From Dokdonella fugitiva (GTDB lineage Bacteria; Pseudomonadota; Gammaproteobacteria; Xanthomonadales; Rhodanobacteraceae): 64,000 bases of DNA. Positions 27,212-36,652 of this stretch are shown in pieces. The DNA is taken from contig NZ_SLWQ01000010.1 of assembly GCF_004342425.1 (NCBI RefSeq), positions 62,001-126,000 of the forward strand, written 5' to 3'. The notes under the pieces are model-generated. The model was not told where the DNA came from. It made no database searches and saw only the letters and a program-made list of their open reading frames with translations. Position numbers and translations under genes: made by a program. Within the stretch, counting starts at the first letter, position 1. Every line of letters begins with the position of its first letter.

Positions 27212-30200
27212 ATGCGTCGTTCGTTCCGCCGGTTGGCCGCAGTGTTGTTGGGGGTCGCGTGGCTCGTCGCCGCGCGCGCGGCGGCACCGCCTGCGCCACC
27301 GCAGTTCGTCCTGCTCGGCGTCGCCGACGGCGTGCCGTCGAGCCTCGTCTACAAGATCGTGCAGGACCATGACGGCTTCATCTGGATCGGCACGCAGGAC
27401 GGGCTTGCCCGCTACGACGGCGTCGGCTTTCAGGTGTACCGGCACGATCCGACCGATCCGGGCTCGCTCGCCTCGAACGACGTGTCGGCCCTGCTCGTCG
27501 ATCGCGACGGGCGCCTGTGGTGCGGCGGCGAGGCGTCCGGCCTCAATCGGCTCGAGGCCGACGGGCATACGTTCACGCACTGGATGCACCGCCCGAACGA
27601 CCTGTCGACGCTCGGCAGCAACGACCTGTTTTCGATCGAGCAGGATGCTGCGGGTGCGATCTGGGTCGGCACCTATCTCGGCGGACTCAACCGGCTCGAG
27701 CCGGACGACACGTTCACCCATGTCGACCACGACGCGGAGGATGCGACGAGCCTGCGCTCGAGCAATGTCTACGCGCTGCTCGGCGATGCGCAGGGCCGGC
27801 TGTGGATCGGCACCGACGAAGGACTCGACGTGCGCGATGCCCAGGGTCGCCTCGTCCATGTCGACCTGCCGCCGATGGACGGCCGCCCCGGGCCGCCGAT
27901 CATCATGAGTTTCCTGCCCGAGGCCGACGGCAGCATGCTGGTCGGTACGCGCAAGGGCCTGTTCCGCGTCGATGGCGCACTGCGCTACCGCGAGGAGATC
28001 GCCGCGTCGACGCCGGCGCTGATGGTGTCTGCGCTCGCGCGCGATGCCGACGGCGGGCTCTGGCTCGGCCAGCTCACCGGCATCGCGCGCCTCGATGCGC
28101 GCGGACTCACCCGCTACAGCACGGAAGAAGCCGCGCCGGGCGCGTATCCGGGCACGCGCACGATGGACATCTTCCGCGATCGCGAAGGCGGCCTCTGGTT
28201 CGCCGTCCACGACGGCGGCATCGCGCGCCTGCCGCCGCACTGGGCCAACTTCGCCTCGTTCCGCCATGCGCCCGGTGACGCGAGCACGCTCTCTCGCGCG
28301 CGCGTCAAGGCGGTCGCCGTCGACGGCTCGCGCGCGGTATGGGTCGCAAGCGGCAACGACGGCGTCGATCGCATCGACCGCGCCACGGGCGTGCTCGAGC
28401 GCTGGGGCGAACGGCTGCACCTGCCGAAGAAGCGCGTCGAGGCGCTGCTCGCCGACGGGCGCCACCTGTGGGTCGGCCAGCGCGGCGAGTTGCGGCGCTT
28501 CGACCTCGACACGCTTGCGGCGAGCGAGTTCCCGGTCGACGTCGCGCGCGCCGACGCGTTGCCGCAGGGCTCGGTCGACCATCTCGTGCGCGGCACCGAC
28601 GGCAGCGTCTGGGTGAGCGTCCTCGGTGGCGGCATCGCGCGCATCGCCGGCGAACCACCACGCGTGGTGCGCCGCTACACGCCTGCGACGCACGACCTCG
28701 ACGACGCCGACATCACCGCGCTCGCGCTCGACCCGCGCGGCGAACCGTGGATCGCCACCGCGAGCGGCGTCGAGCACCGCGTGCCGGAGCGCGACGTCTT
28801 CGAGTTCGTCGCCGGCGGGCCGAAGGAGCGCATCCATGCGCTCGCGTTCGCCGCGGATGGCAGCCTGTGGCTGCATCGCCTCGGCATGCTCGAAAACTAT
28901 TCGATCGACGGCGGCACGATGCTCGTGCGACAACGCTTCGACGCCGCCAAGGGCTGGCCGACATTGCAGGCGCATGCCCTCGCGGTTGCGAAGGACGGCA
29001 CGCTGTGGGTGACGTCGCCGCGCGGGCTCTGGCGCGTCGACCCGGTCTCCCGCGCGTTGCGGCGCTTCGACGCGCGTGACGGGCTGCCGAGCCAGGAGTT
29101 CATCGCCGGCGCGCTCGCCCAGGCCGACGACGGCACGCTGTTCGGCGGCACGCTCGGTGGCCTCGTCGCGTTCGACCCGCCGGCGTTGCACCTGGACGCG
29201 GCGCCGCCGCGCCTGGTCATTACCGCGCTCGATGTACAGCGTGGCGGCGCCACCGTCGCGCTGGATCCGGCGCAGCCGATCGAACTGCAGCGCGGCGACG
29301 TCGACCTGCACGTGGTTGCGCGCGCGCTCAGCTACGCGAACTCGTCGGCTAACCGTTACCGTTTCCAGCTCGCCGGCTTCGACCAGGACTGGATCGACAC
29401 CGACCGTGGCGAACGCATCTGGTCGCAACTGCCCGCGGGCGAGTACCGCTTGCACGTCGGCGCGACCAGTGCGGCCGGTGCGGGCACGGAGCTCTCGCCC
29501 CCGCTCGTCGTGCGCGTCGCGCGCGCGCCGTGGGCGACGCCGGCGGCGTACGTCGTCTACGTGCTCGTCGCATTCGCGGCGGCGCTGCTCGCGCTGCGTT
29601 CGTATCGCCAGCGCGTGCGCCGACGGCACGTGCTCGCGCTCGGCGAGGAGCGCCGCCGCGCGGCCGAGCAGGTCGCCGAGGCGAAGTCGACGTTCCTCGC
29701 GACGATGGGCCACGAGATCCGCACGCCGATGACCGGCGTGCTCGGCATGAGCGAACTGCTGCTCGGCACGCCGCTCGACGAACGCCAGCGCGGTTACGCG
29801 CAGGCGATCCACCACTCCGGGCAGATGCTGTTGCGCCTGGTCAACGACAGCCTCGACATCGCGCGCATCGATGCAGGCAAGTTCGTGCTCGAGGACCAGC
29901 CTTACGACCCGGTCGCGCTCGGCCGCGAGGTGATCGAGCTCGAACAGCCGGTGGCGCAGGCGAAAGGCGTCGCGCTCGCGCTGCAGGTCGCCGAAGCGGT
30001 GCCGGAGAAGGTCTGGGGCGACGCGTTGCGCATCCGCCAGATCCTCCTCAACCTGCTCAGCAACGCGCTGAAGTTCACCGAACACGGCCACGTCGAACTC
30101 GCGCTCATGCGCTACGGCGACCGCTTGCGCTATCGCGTGTCCGACACCGGCCCCGGCATGGCGGAGGAGTTGCAGCAACGCCTGTTCAATCGCTTCGAAC

Positions 30201-30772
30201 AGGCGGCGGGTGTCACGCGGCGGCACGGTGGCAGCGGCCTCGGCCTCGCGATCTGTCGCGAACTGACGGTGCTGATGGGTGGCACGATCTCGGTGTCGAG
30301 CCGGCTCGGCGAGGGCACGCGGTTCGACGTCGACCTGCCGATCTACGAAGTGCCGGCCGAGCAGGCGCCCGCGGCCCCCGTCGCGCCTGCGGTGACGCCG
30401 GTCGCGCTGGACGTGCTGCTGGTCGAGGACGACGAGACCGTGGCGGAGGTCGTGGTCGGGCTGCTCGGCCGCCTCGGCCATCGCGCCGTCCATGTCACCA
30501 ACGGCCTCGCCGCGTTGACCGCGTTCGAAACCGGGCGCTACGACCTCGCCCTCGTCGACCTCGACCTGCCCGGCATCGATGGCCTGCAGTTCGCGCGCCT
30601 GCTGCGCTCGCGTGGCCACGCGGACCTGCCGCTCGTCGCGGTCACGGCGCGGTCGGTCGGCGACGAGGAAGCCCGGATCCGCGCCGCCGGCATGGATGCG
30701 CTGCTGCGCAAGCCGCTGACCAGCACGATGCTGGCGGAAGCCATCGCCGCGGCCGGCAGCTCGCGGCGCTGA
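27212..30772 (+). CDS. Beta-propeller hybrid sensor histidine kinase/response regulator
   Basis: A 1186-residue one-protein phosphorelay. After a signal sequence (residues 1-24) come two-component propeller repeats (DGFIWIGTQDGLARYDG, DRDGRLWCGGEASGLNR and similar, about 30-660), a Y_Y_Y domain (NSSANRYRFQLAGFDQDW), one transmembrane helix (about 775-795), a HisKA domain with His834 (MGHEIRTPMTG), a HATPase domain (NLLSNALKF, DTGPGM, GSGLGLAIC) and a C-terminal receiver with phosphoacceptor Asp1116 (LALVDLDLPGIDG). The ATG at 27212 follows GGAGGGG. There is no DNA-binding output domain, so phosphate should pass to another protein. Propeller sensors often detect extracellular polysaccharides; the ligand here is unknown. 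Confidence 0.93.
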   Translation: MRRSFRRLAAVLLGVAWLVAARAAAPPAPPQFVLLGVADGVPSSLVYKIVQDHDGFIWIGTQDGLARYDGVGFQVYRHDPTDPGSLASNDVSALLVDRDGRLWCGGEASGLNRLEADGHTFTHWMHRPNDLSTLGSNDLFSIEQDAAGAIWVGTYLGGLNRLEPDDTFTHVDHDAEDATSLRSSNVYALLGDAQGRLWIGTDEGLDVRDAQGRLVHVDLPPMDGRPGPPIIMSFLPEADGSMLVGTRKGLFRVDGALRYREEIAASTPALMVSALARDADGGLWLGQLTGIARLDARGLTRYSTEEAAPGAYPGTRTMDIFRDREGGLWFAVHDGGIARLPPHWANFASFRHAPGDASTLSRARVKAVAVDGSRAVWVASGNDGVDRIDRATGVLERWGERLHLPKKRVEALLADGRHLWVGQRGELRRFDLDTLAASEFPVDVARADALPQGSVDHLVRGTDGSVWVSVLGGGIARIAGEPPRVVRRYTPATHDLDDADITALALDPRGEPWIATASGVEHRVPERDVFEFVAGGPKERIHALAFAADGSLWLHRLGMLENYSIDGGTMLVRQRFDAAKGWPTLQAHALAVAKDGTLWVTSPRGLWRVDPVSRALRRFDARDGLPSQEFIAGALAQADDGTLFGGTLGGLVAFDPPALHLDAAPPRLVITALDVQRGGATVALDPAQPIELQRGDVDLHVVARALSYANSSANRYRFQLAGFDQDWIDTDRGERIWSQLPAGEYRLHVGATSAAGAGTELSPPLVVRVARAPWATPAAYVVYVLVAFAAALLALRSYRQRVRRRHVLALGEERRRAAEQVAEAKSTFLATMGHEIRTPMTGVLGMSELLLGTPLDERQRGYAQAIHHSGQMLLRLVNDSLDIARIDAGKFVLEDQPYDPVALGREVIELEQPVAQAKGVALALQVAEAVPEKVWGDALRIRQILLNLLSNALKFTEHGHVELALMRYGDRLRYRVSDTGPGMAEELQQRLFNRFEQAAGVTRRHGGSGLGLAICRELTVLMGGTISVSSRLGEGTRFDVDLPIYEVPAEQAPAAPVAPAVTPVALDVLLVEDDETVAEVVVGLLGRLGHRAVHVTNGLAALTAFETGRYDLALVDLDLPGIDGLQFARLLRSRGHADLPLVAVTARSVGDEEARIRAAGMDALLRKPLTSTMLAEAIAAAGSSRR

Positions 30773-31073
30773 GTCCCCTGCGGCGCCGTATCCCCGATCG
30801 GCCGGAACTCCTCCCGCGCCGCCCCTTGCCCCGGCCCGCAATGCGGAGCTAGAGTCATCCTCTGGACGGATGTGATATTGGGTCTCCGGGCGCTCGGCCG
30901 GGTCCATGGGGCCGGGACGCTGTGGCAACGGGGAACGATCTCACGGACGCGTGGCGTGCGCTCTCGTCACGCGTGCTTGCGCGTGGCCAGGGGCACGAAG
31001 GGTGCCGGGCTTCGGCCCGGTCGGGGTACCACGATCCGCATCGGCTGCCGCCGATGCCATTGGGGAGAGTTCC
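30773..31073. other. 301-bp leader with a stable UUCG hairpin
   Basis: It lies between the hybrid kinase and the large secreted protein. The clearest structure is ccgggc-ttcg-gcccgg at 31005-31020, a six-pair stem closed by a UUCG tetraloop, extended on both sides by weaker pairing, about 50 bases before the ribosome-binding site GGGGAGAG. No known riboswitch consensus could be matched. A promoter for the secreted protein probably lies here but was not pinpointed. Confidence 0.4.
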
Positions 31074-34000
31074 ATGACGCTGTTGAAGCGCTGTCGTTTG
31101 GCGGGTGCGACGCTCGTCGTGCTCGGGCTGGCGTGGTCCGCCAGCGTGGCGGCCTCGGGGCCGCAGACCAAGGAAGAGCAGGTGGCCGGCCAGATGCAGG
31201 TCGGCGTGTCGTACCACAGCGACGTCTCGCTGCCGCTCTACATCATGACCACCGGCTGGCGGGAACACAACATGGAGGAGGCCGCCGAAGAGGCTGCCGA
31301 GAATCCTGCTTGGGGTTTCCCGAAGCGCCATGTCGACAGCGTCGATCCGGTCGTGCAGAACCTGATGTCGCCGATCTCGTCGATGCCGCTGCCGATCCTC
31401 AGCTTCGACGGCCAGCCGAACGGCTGCGGCTGCGCACCGCCGGACACCGATGGTGAAGTCGGCGCGACGCAGTACGTGCAGATGACGAATGGCGGCGTGC
31501 AGGTCTTCGACAAGGTCACGGGTGCCTCGATCCTCGGACCGGTCAGCACCGCTTCGTTCTGGAGCGGTTTCGGTGGCGTCTGCGAGAACAATGGCCACGG
31601 CGACCCGGTCGTGCTGTACGACCAGATCGCGCAGCGCTGGCTGATCAGCCAGTTCGCATCGGCGACGTCGAACATCACCGACGAGTGCATCGCGGTGTCG
31701 ACGACGTCGGACGCGACCGGCACGTACAACCGCTATGGCTTCCACCTCGGCTCGGCCTTCTACGACTACCCGCACCTGGGCGTGTGGCCTGACGGCTACT
31801 ACATGAGCATGAACGTGTTCAACGCCGCGGGCACCGCCTATCTCGGCCCGCAGCCGTACGCGTTCGACCGCGCCAAGATGCTGGCGGGCGCACCCGTGAC
31901 GACCTTCATCTCGACGGCGGCGCCGCTCGGTGACACGTTCGCGCCGATGCTGCCGGCCGACCTCGACGGTTCCACGCTGCCGCCTGCCGGCGCGCCGAAT
32001 CCGTTCGTGTTGTTCCCGGATTCGGGCAACTACGACATCTATCGCTTCCATGCCGACTTCACGACGCCGGCCAACTCGACGTTCACCGCGGTGGCCAATC
32101 CGCCGGCGGCGGCGGGCTTCACCGCGGCGTGCACGGCGGGACGCAACTGCGTGCCGCAGAGCGGCAATGTCGCCAGCGATCGCCTCGACGGCATCGCCGA
32201 CCGCCTGATGTTCCGCCTCGCCTATCGCAACATCAACGGCCACGAATCGCTGCTCGGCAACTACACCGTGCAGTCGAACAGCGTGACCGGCGTGCGCTGG
32301 TTCGAGCTGCGCAACGTCACCAGCGGCACGCCGATCGTGTTCCAGGAAGGCACCTACCAGCCCGATACCGATTGGCGCTGGATGGGCAGCATCGCGATGG
32401 ACGCGAACGGCAACATCGCGCTCGGCTACAGCGCATCGAGCCCGACGATCAACCCGCAACTGCGCTACGCCGGCCGCCTCGCCGGCGATCCGATCGGCAC
32501 GCTGCCGCAGGCCGAAGCGCACCTGTTCGACGGTGCCGGCCACCAGACGGGCACCAGCGGCCGTTGGGGCGACTACAGCGACCTCACGGTCGACCCGGTC
32601 GACGATTGCACGTTCTGGTTCACGAGCGAGTACTACTCGACCACCGGCTCGTTCGCGTGGAAGACGCGCATCGGCAGCTTCAAGTTCCCGAGCTGCAGCC
32701 TCGCGCCCGGCTTCAGCCTGAGTCCGACGCCGGCGGCCGTGTCCGTCTGCGCGGGCACGCCGGCCAACTACAGCGTCGCGGTCGGCGCCGTGTCGGGCTT
32801 CACCGGCTCGGTCACGCTCTCGCTCGCGGGCAACCCGGCGCCGAGCAGCGGCACGTTCACGCCGAACCCTGTCACCGTCGGCGGTTCCAGCAGCCTCGCG
32901 GTCAACACCACGGGCGTCGCCTCGGGCACCTACCCGTTGACGATCAACGGCACGGCCCCGGGCGCGACGGACCAGTCGGCCGGCGTCAACATGACCGTGT
33001 TCGCGGCGGCGCCGGGTGCGCCGACGCTGACTGCGCCCGCGAACGGCGTGAACGGCGTGGCACTGCGCCCGACCTTCACCTGGACCGGCAGCAATACCGA
33101 GTCGTACCTGCTCGAAGTCGCCACCGATGCCGGCTTCGGTTCGATCGTGCTGACCCAGTCCGTGACCGGCACGACGTTCACGCCGGCGGCCGACCTGACC
33201 GGCAACACGACGTACTTCTGGCGCGTGACGCCAACCAATGCCTGCGGTGCGGGCACGGTGTCGCCGACCTTCAGCTTCACGACCGCCAACCTCATCTGCC
33301 GCAGCCCGGCGCTCCCGATCACCGACAACTCGCCGGCCGGCGTGAACGACCAGCTCGTCGTGACCGATCCGTCCGGCGCGACGCTGACCGACCTCAAGCT
33401 GGTCATCAAGGCGACGCACACCTGGGTCGGTGACCTCAAGTTCACGCTGACCAAGTCGCCGGGCAGCTCGATCGTCATCGATCGTCCGGGTTTCACCGGC
33501 TCCGGCTTCGGCTGCAGTGGCGACAACGTCGACGTCGTCATCGACGACACGTCGGGTACGCTCGTCGAGAACCAGTGCAACACGACGCCGCCAGCGCTGT
33601 CGGGCAACGTCAAGCCGAACAATCCGCTGGCGACGCCGTTCCTCGGCCAGACCCTCGCCGGCACGTGGACGCTCAACGCATCCGACAATGCGAACGGCGA
33701 CACCGGCACGCTCGACCAGTGGTGCCTCGTGCCCGCGACGAGTGGCGGCACGACGTACACCGTCGGCGGTTCCGTCAGTGGCCTGTCCGGCAGTGGCCTC
33801 GTGCTCTCGCTCAATGCGGGCGCGCAGACGCTGCCGATCGCCGCCAACGGCTCGTTCACGTTCCCGACCGGCTTGGCCGACGCTTCGCCCTACGCTGTCA
33901 CCGTCGGCACGCAGCCGGCCGGCCAGAGCTGCTCGGTCGCCAATGGCAACGGCACGGTGTCCGGTGCGAACGTGACCAACGTGGCGGTGACCTGCACCGA

Positions 34001-34289
34001 CATCACGTACACGGTCGGCGGCACGGTGACGGGCCTGCTCGGCGACAGCGTCACGCTGTCGCTGAACGGCACCGAGAGCCTGCCGGTCGCGAGCGACGGC
34101 TCGTTCACCTTCGCGACGCCGCTCGCCGACGGTGCCTCGTACGCGGTCACGGTGCAGACCCAGCCGGCTTCGCCGCCGGAAGTGTGCACGGTCGCCAATG
34201 GCAGCGGCTCGATCGCCGGCGCGAACGTGACGTCGGTGCAGGTGTCGTGCATCGACCGCATCTTCGCGGACGGCTTCGAGCTGCCCTGA
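31074..34289 (+). CDS. Large secreted multidomain protein with P-domain and C-terminal tail motif
   Basis: A 1071-residue exported protein. After the signal peptide (to about residue 30) comes a catalytically unassigned N-terminal region of about 520 residues with WISQFASATS-like beta-rich segments and paired Cys. Then follow an Ig-like segment (SVCAGTPANYSVAVG), a fibronectin-like domain (PTFTWTGSNTESYLLEVATD), a proprotein-convertase P domain (PITDNSPAGVNDQLVV to LDQWCLVP) and two related 80-residue repeats beginning YTVGGSVSGL and YTVGGTVTGL. It ends in RIFADGFELP. No protease triad was found. The start has GGGGAGAG upstream. It is probably a surface or extracellular protein; a rho-independent terminator follows. 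Confidence 0.85.
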   Translation: MTLLKRCRLAGATLVVLGLAWSASVAASGPQTKEEQVAGQMQVGVSYHSDVSLPLYIMTTGWREHNMEEAAEEAAENPAWGFPKRHVDSVDPVVQNLMSPISSMPLPILSFDGQPNGCGCAPPDTDGEVGATQYVQMTNGGVQVFDKVTGASILGPVSTASFWSGFGGVCENNGHGDPVVLYDQIAQRWLISQFASATSNITDECIAVSTTSDATGTYNRYGFHLGSAFYDYPHLGVWPDGYYMSMNVFNAAGTAYLGPQPYAFDRAKMLAGAPVTTFISTAAPLGDTFAPMLPADLDGSTLPPAGAPNPFVLFPDSGNYDIYRFHADFTTPANSTFTAVANPPAAAGFTAACTAGRNCVPQSGNVASDRLDGIADRLMFRLAYRNINGHESLLGNYTVQSNSVTGVRWFELRNVTSGTPIVFQEGTYQPDTDWRWMGSIAMDANGNIALGYSASSPTINPQLRYAGRLAGDPIGTLPQAEAHLFDGAGHQTGTSGRWGDYSDLTVDPVDDCTFWFTSEYYSTTGSFAWKTRIGSFKFPSCSLAPGFSLSPTPAAVSVCAGTPANYSVAVGAVSGFTGSVTLSLAGNPAPSSGTFTPNPVTVGGSSSLAVNTTGVASGTYPLTINGTAPGATDQSAGVNMTVFAAAPGAPTLTAPANGVNGVALRPTFTWTGSNTESYLLEVATDAGFGSIVLTQSVTGTTFTPAADLTGNTTYFWRVTPTNACGAGTVSPTFSFTTANLICRSPALPITDNSPAGVNDQLVVTDPSGATLTDLKLVIKATHTWVGDLKFTLTKSPGSSIVIDRPGFTGSGFGCSGDNVDVVIDDTSGTLVENQCNTTPPALSGNVKPNNPLATPFLGQTLAGTWTLNASDNANGDTGTLDQWCLVPATSGGTTYTVGGSVSGLSGSGLVLSLNAGAQTLPIAANGSFTFPTGLADASPYAVTVGTQPAGQSCSVANGNGTVSGANVTNVAVTCTDITYTVGGTVTGLLGDSVTLSLNGTESLPVASDGSFTFATPLADGASYAVTVQTQPASPPEVCTVANGSGSIAGANVTSVQVSCIDRIFADGFELP

Positions 34290-34342
34290 CCGTACCGGGA
34301 GGTCGCTCCGCGCGGTGCGCAGGAGCGACCCCCGCTTGAACT

Positions 34343-34372
34343 GCGGCCCCGTTTCCGGGGCCGCTTTTTTTT
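34343..34372 (+). terminator. Rho-independent terminator
   Basis: A nine-pair stem, gcggccccg and cggggccgc, closed by a tttc loop (34352-34355), is followed by eight T residues (34365-34372). It lies 54 bp after the stop of the large secreted protein and is the strongest terminator in the window. A further hairpin with arms ggtcgctcc and ggagcgacc lies just before it (about 34302-34330). Confidence 0.92.
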
Positions 34373-34582
34373 CTTTCTTGCCTGATGCCGTCCTTCGCGC
34401 GAAAGGCGGGGGTAGCGCGAGGCCCTGTCGCCCGGGCTGCGGGGTTCGCTTGAAAGCGCATCCCTGCGCCATCGGCGAACGCGGCGCATCCCGCGTCGCC
34501 CCTGCGGCGGCATCCCGGCCGGTCCGGGCCATGCACAACGAATTGCCGCTTTCACGAGAACGACGCCGGGCGGGCGAGGACC

Positions 34583-35044
34583 TCAACCGTCGAGTTCGAC
34601 GATGCGCGCATCCACCGCTTCGCCGTCGACGACGAGCTCGCCGACGGCGATCGGCAGGCGGAAGCGTCGGCGTCCGGCGCTGCCGGGGTTCACGTGGAGG
34701 AGGCCGGCGCGTCGATCGATCGCTGGACGATGCGAGTGGCCGCAGACGACGACGCCGATGCCGGCCGCGTGCGGATCGATCGCGAGCGTGGCGAGGTCGT
34801 GCAGCATGTGCATGCGCACGCGCTCGAACACCATGTCGACACTCGCGTGCAGCGCCTCGGCCCAGGCGCCGTGGTCGTTGTTGCCGCGCACGGCGGTCAA
34901 CGGCGCGATGCGCGAGAGCGTGGCGAGGATCGCCGGGTCGCCGATGTCCCCGGCATGCAGGATGTGGTCGCTGCCTTGCAGGAACGCGATTGCCTGCGGC
35001 CTCAGCAGGCCGTGCGTGTCGGAAATGAGGCCGATGCGCGTCAT
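34583..35044 (-). CDS. YfcE/MJ0936-type metallophosphoesterase
   Basis: The 153-residue product has the full calcineurin-like metal-binding set: ISDTHG (residues 7-12), HAGDIGD, RGNNDHG, CGHSHRP and HVNPGS. These coordinate a dinuclear metal centre for phosphodiester or phosphomonoester hydrolysis in the cytoplasm. Length and motifs fit the YfcE phosphodiesterase family. It overlaps the preceding GNAT gene by four bases (ATGA), so the two are co-translated. The physiological substrate is unknown. Confidence 0.92.
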   Translation of the reverse strand: MTRIGLISDTHGLLRPQAIAFLQGSDHILHAGDIGDPAILATLSRIAPLTAVRGNNDHGAWAEALHASVDMVFERVRMHMLHDLATLAIDPHAAGIGVVVCGHSHRPAIDRRAGLLHVNPGSAGRRRFRLPIAVGELVVDGEAVDARIVELDG

Positions 35045-35742
35045 CGTACGCCTGGCCCTGGCTCGCGCGAGACGACGCGCACCGCCGACTCGCGGTGGAT
35101 GCGGAAGCCCATGCGTTCGTACATGCGCACCGCGCCGGTGTTCGTGCTGGCGACGTGCAGGAACGGCCGTTCACCGCGCAGCATCTCGCGCCGCAACAGC
35201 AGGTTCATGAGCCGCTGGGCGTGGCCGCGACCCTGCTGGTCCGGATGCGTGCAGACGCCGCTGATTTCGCGCCAGCCGGCCGCGAACACGCGTTCACCCG
35301 CCATCGCGACGAGCTGATCGCCGTCGAACAGGCCGAAGTACTCGCCGAGTTCGATCGTCCTGGGCCCGAACGGACCGGGTCGCGTGAGCCGCGCGAGTTC
35401 GAACGCCCTGGTTGCGTCACGCGCGTCGAGCGGTCGCACGCCGCGCAGGTCGTCGGCGTCGGGGACCGGCCCATCCCGGACCATCTTGTACATCGTCGAA
35501 TCGAGCTCGAGACGCCAGCCCGGTGCCACGCGACCGGTCCAGCCGTCCACGTAGAAGCGCTCGCCGGCTTCGCACCAGGGCGCGATCGCGGCGAAATCGG
35601 GCGACTGCGCGTCGGCGAACGCGATGATCGGCGAGTAGTCGCGCGCGAAGCGCCGCGCCACGTTCGTTCCGAGCGCGAAGCGTGCCTGCGGCCCGGCGAG
35701 TGCGTGCCAGAAGATGTTGTCGAGCAGATGCAGGTCAGCCAC
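35041..35742 (-). CDS. GNAT-family N-acetyltransferase
   Basis: The 233-residue protein has a variable N-terminal half and a C-terminal GNAT fold with the acetyl-CoA motif A (ISGVCTHPDQQGRGHAQRLMN) and motif B (TNTGAVRMYERMGF). The wording is of the FR47/GCN5-like subgroup. The start is taken as the GTG at 35742 because the conserved ADLHLLDNIFWHAL begins there; no nearby ATG is in frame. It is the first gene of a pair with the metallophosphoesterase. The acceptor substrate cannot be inferred. Confidence 0.87.
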   Translation of the reverse strand: MADLHLLDNIFWHALAGPQARFALGTNVARRFARDYSPIIAFADAQSPDFAAIAPWCEAGERFYVDGWTGRVAPGWRLELDSTMYKMVRDGPVPDADDLRGVRPLDARDATRAFELARLTRPGPFGPRTIELGEYFGLFDGDQLVAMAGERVFAAGWREISGVCTHPDQQGRGHAQRLMNLLLRREMLRGERPFLHVASTNTGAVRMYERMGFRIHRESAVRVVSREPGPGVR

Positions 35743-35864
35743 CGCGTGTCCTCCGCCGGGAAGCCGCCACGATGACCGGCGCGCAGGCGATCCGCTTGCG
35801 CGGCCATCTGCCGTGGTCGCTTCGCCGCGGGCCATCGCTCGCGCTGGAGCATGCCCGGTCCATG

Positions 35865-36284
35865 TCAGCGCGAGCCGGTCTTCTTGCGCGGCGCGGTCGC
35901 ACGCGTCGTGCCCGCGGCCGACCGGCTGCGAGGACGCTTCGTCGCCTGCGCTGCGCACGCCTGCTGCAGCAATCCGCGCAGCGCCGCACGCGTGATCCGC
36001 TCGAGGCGCACGAGTACGGCCGCATAGCCATCGTAGTGCGGCTCGGTGAAGAATGTGTCGGGATCGGCGAGCAGCAGCATCTCCTTCGCTTCGAGATCGG
36101 CGACGCGCACTGCGAGCACGTCGGGATTGACGACGCGCGGCTTGCGCGGATGGATCCGCTCGCGCCACGGCCAGGCGATGCCCTTGCGAGTGCTGCCGCT
36201 GCGCACGGAATACGCGAGCGGGCCCTCCTCGCGTACGTCGGGCAAGGCGAGGGCGAGCTCACGGACGTCGCCGTGCGTGACCAT
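35865..36284 (-). CDS. MmcQ/YjbR-family protein
   Basis: A 139-residue cytoplasmic protein with the YjbR features LALALPDVREEGP near the start, KEMLLLADPDTFFTEPHYDGYAAVLVRL in the centre and the following helix ITRAALRGLLQQA. The family adopts a CyaY-like fold and is annotated as DNA-binding, though this is weakly supported. The last 30 residues are a low-complexity Lys/Arg/Ala/Thr tail, which would suit nucleic acid contact. It stands alone, with a 122-bp gap to the GNAT gene. Confidence 0.82.
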   Translation of the reverse strand: MVTHGDVRELALALPDVREEGPLAYSVRSGSTRKGIAWPWRERIHPRKPRVVNPDVLAVRVADLEAKEMLLLADPDTFFTEPHYDGYAAVLVRLERITRAALRGLLQQACAAQATKRPRSRSAAGTTRATAPRKKTGSR

Positions 36285-36652
36285 GGCGCGACCTCTTCAC
36301 GGACGAAAGCACGAGTCTACGCCGACGCGTTTGACGAATGCTGCCCTTTCGCGACGCGCTCGAGCGTGCGTGCGCCGAGCCGTCGCCGCGGAACGCGTGC
36401 TCGCGCAGGATGGCCGTCATCGCGATTTCCGCAGCTTGCGCGACAACTCAGGCGGGCCTTGGCCCATCACGGCGGGGAGCACCGCGCCAGAACAATCTGC
36501 CCACGGAGCGAACGGGCGTCACGTCCGGCAGGCGCTTCGAATCCGCCCGCTTCGCGGGCTGCGCCCGGCGCGAACGGCATGGTGCGCCCTCCAGCCCTCA
36601 GCCCCTGGCCCTCACCCTGCAGCTCCCGGCGCCCAGCCCTCACCCATAAAGC
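36285..36652. other. Gene-free interval, 368 bp
   Basis: No credible open frame, ribosome-binding site or terminator is visible between the YjbR-like gene and the end of the glucan synthase gene. A small hairpin (gcccgcttcgcgggc) lies around 36548-36562, and the last 60 bases are a C-rich run with repeated ccctca steps. Confidence 0.35.

Noticed and set aside
30860..31073. A c-di-GMP (GEMM) riboswitch before the large secreted protein
   Set aside because: The stretch has a UUCG hairpin and a ggtcggggtacc end, but the diagnostic internal gacgcaaagcc-like segment and receptor-loop pairing are missing.
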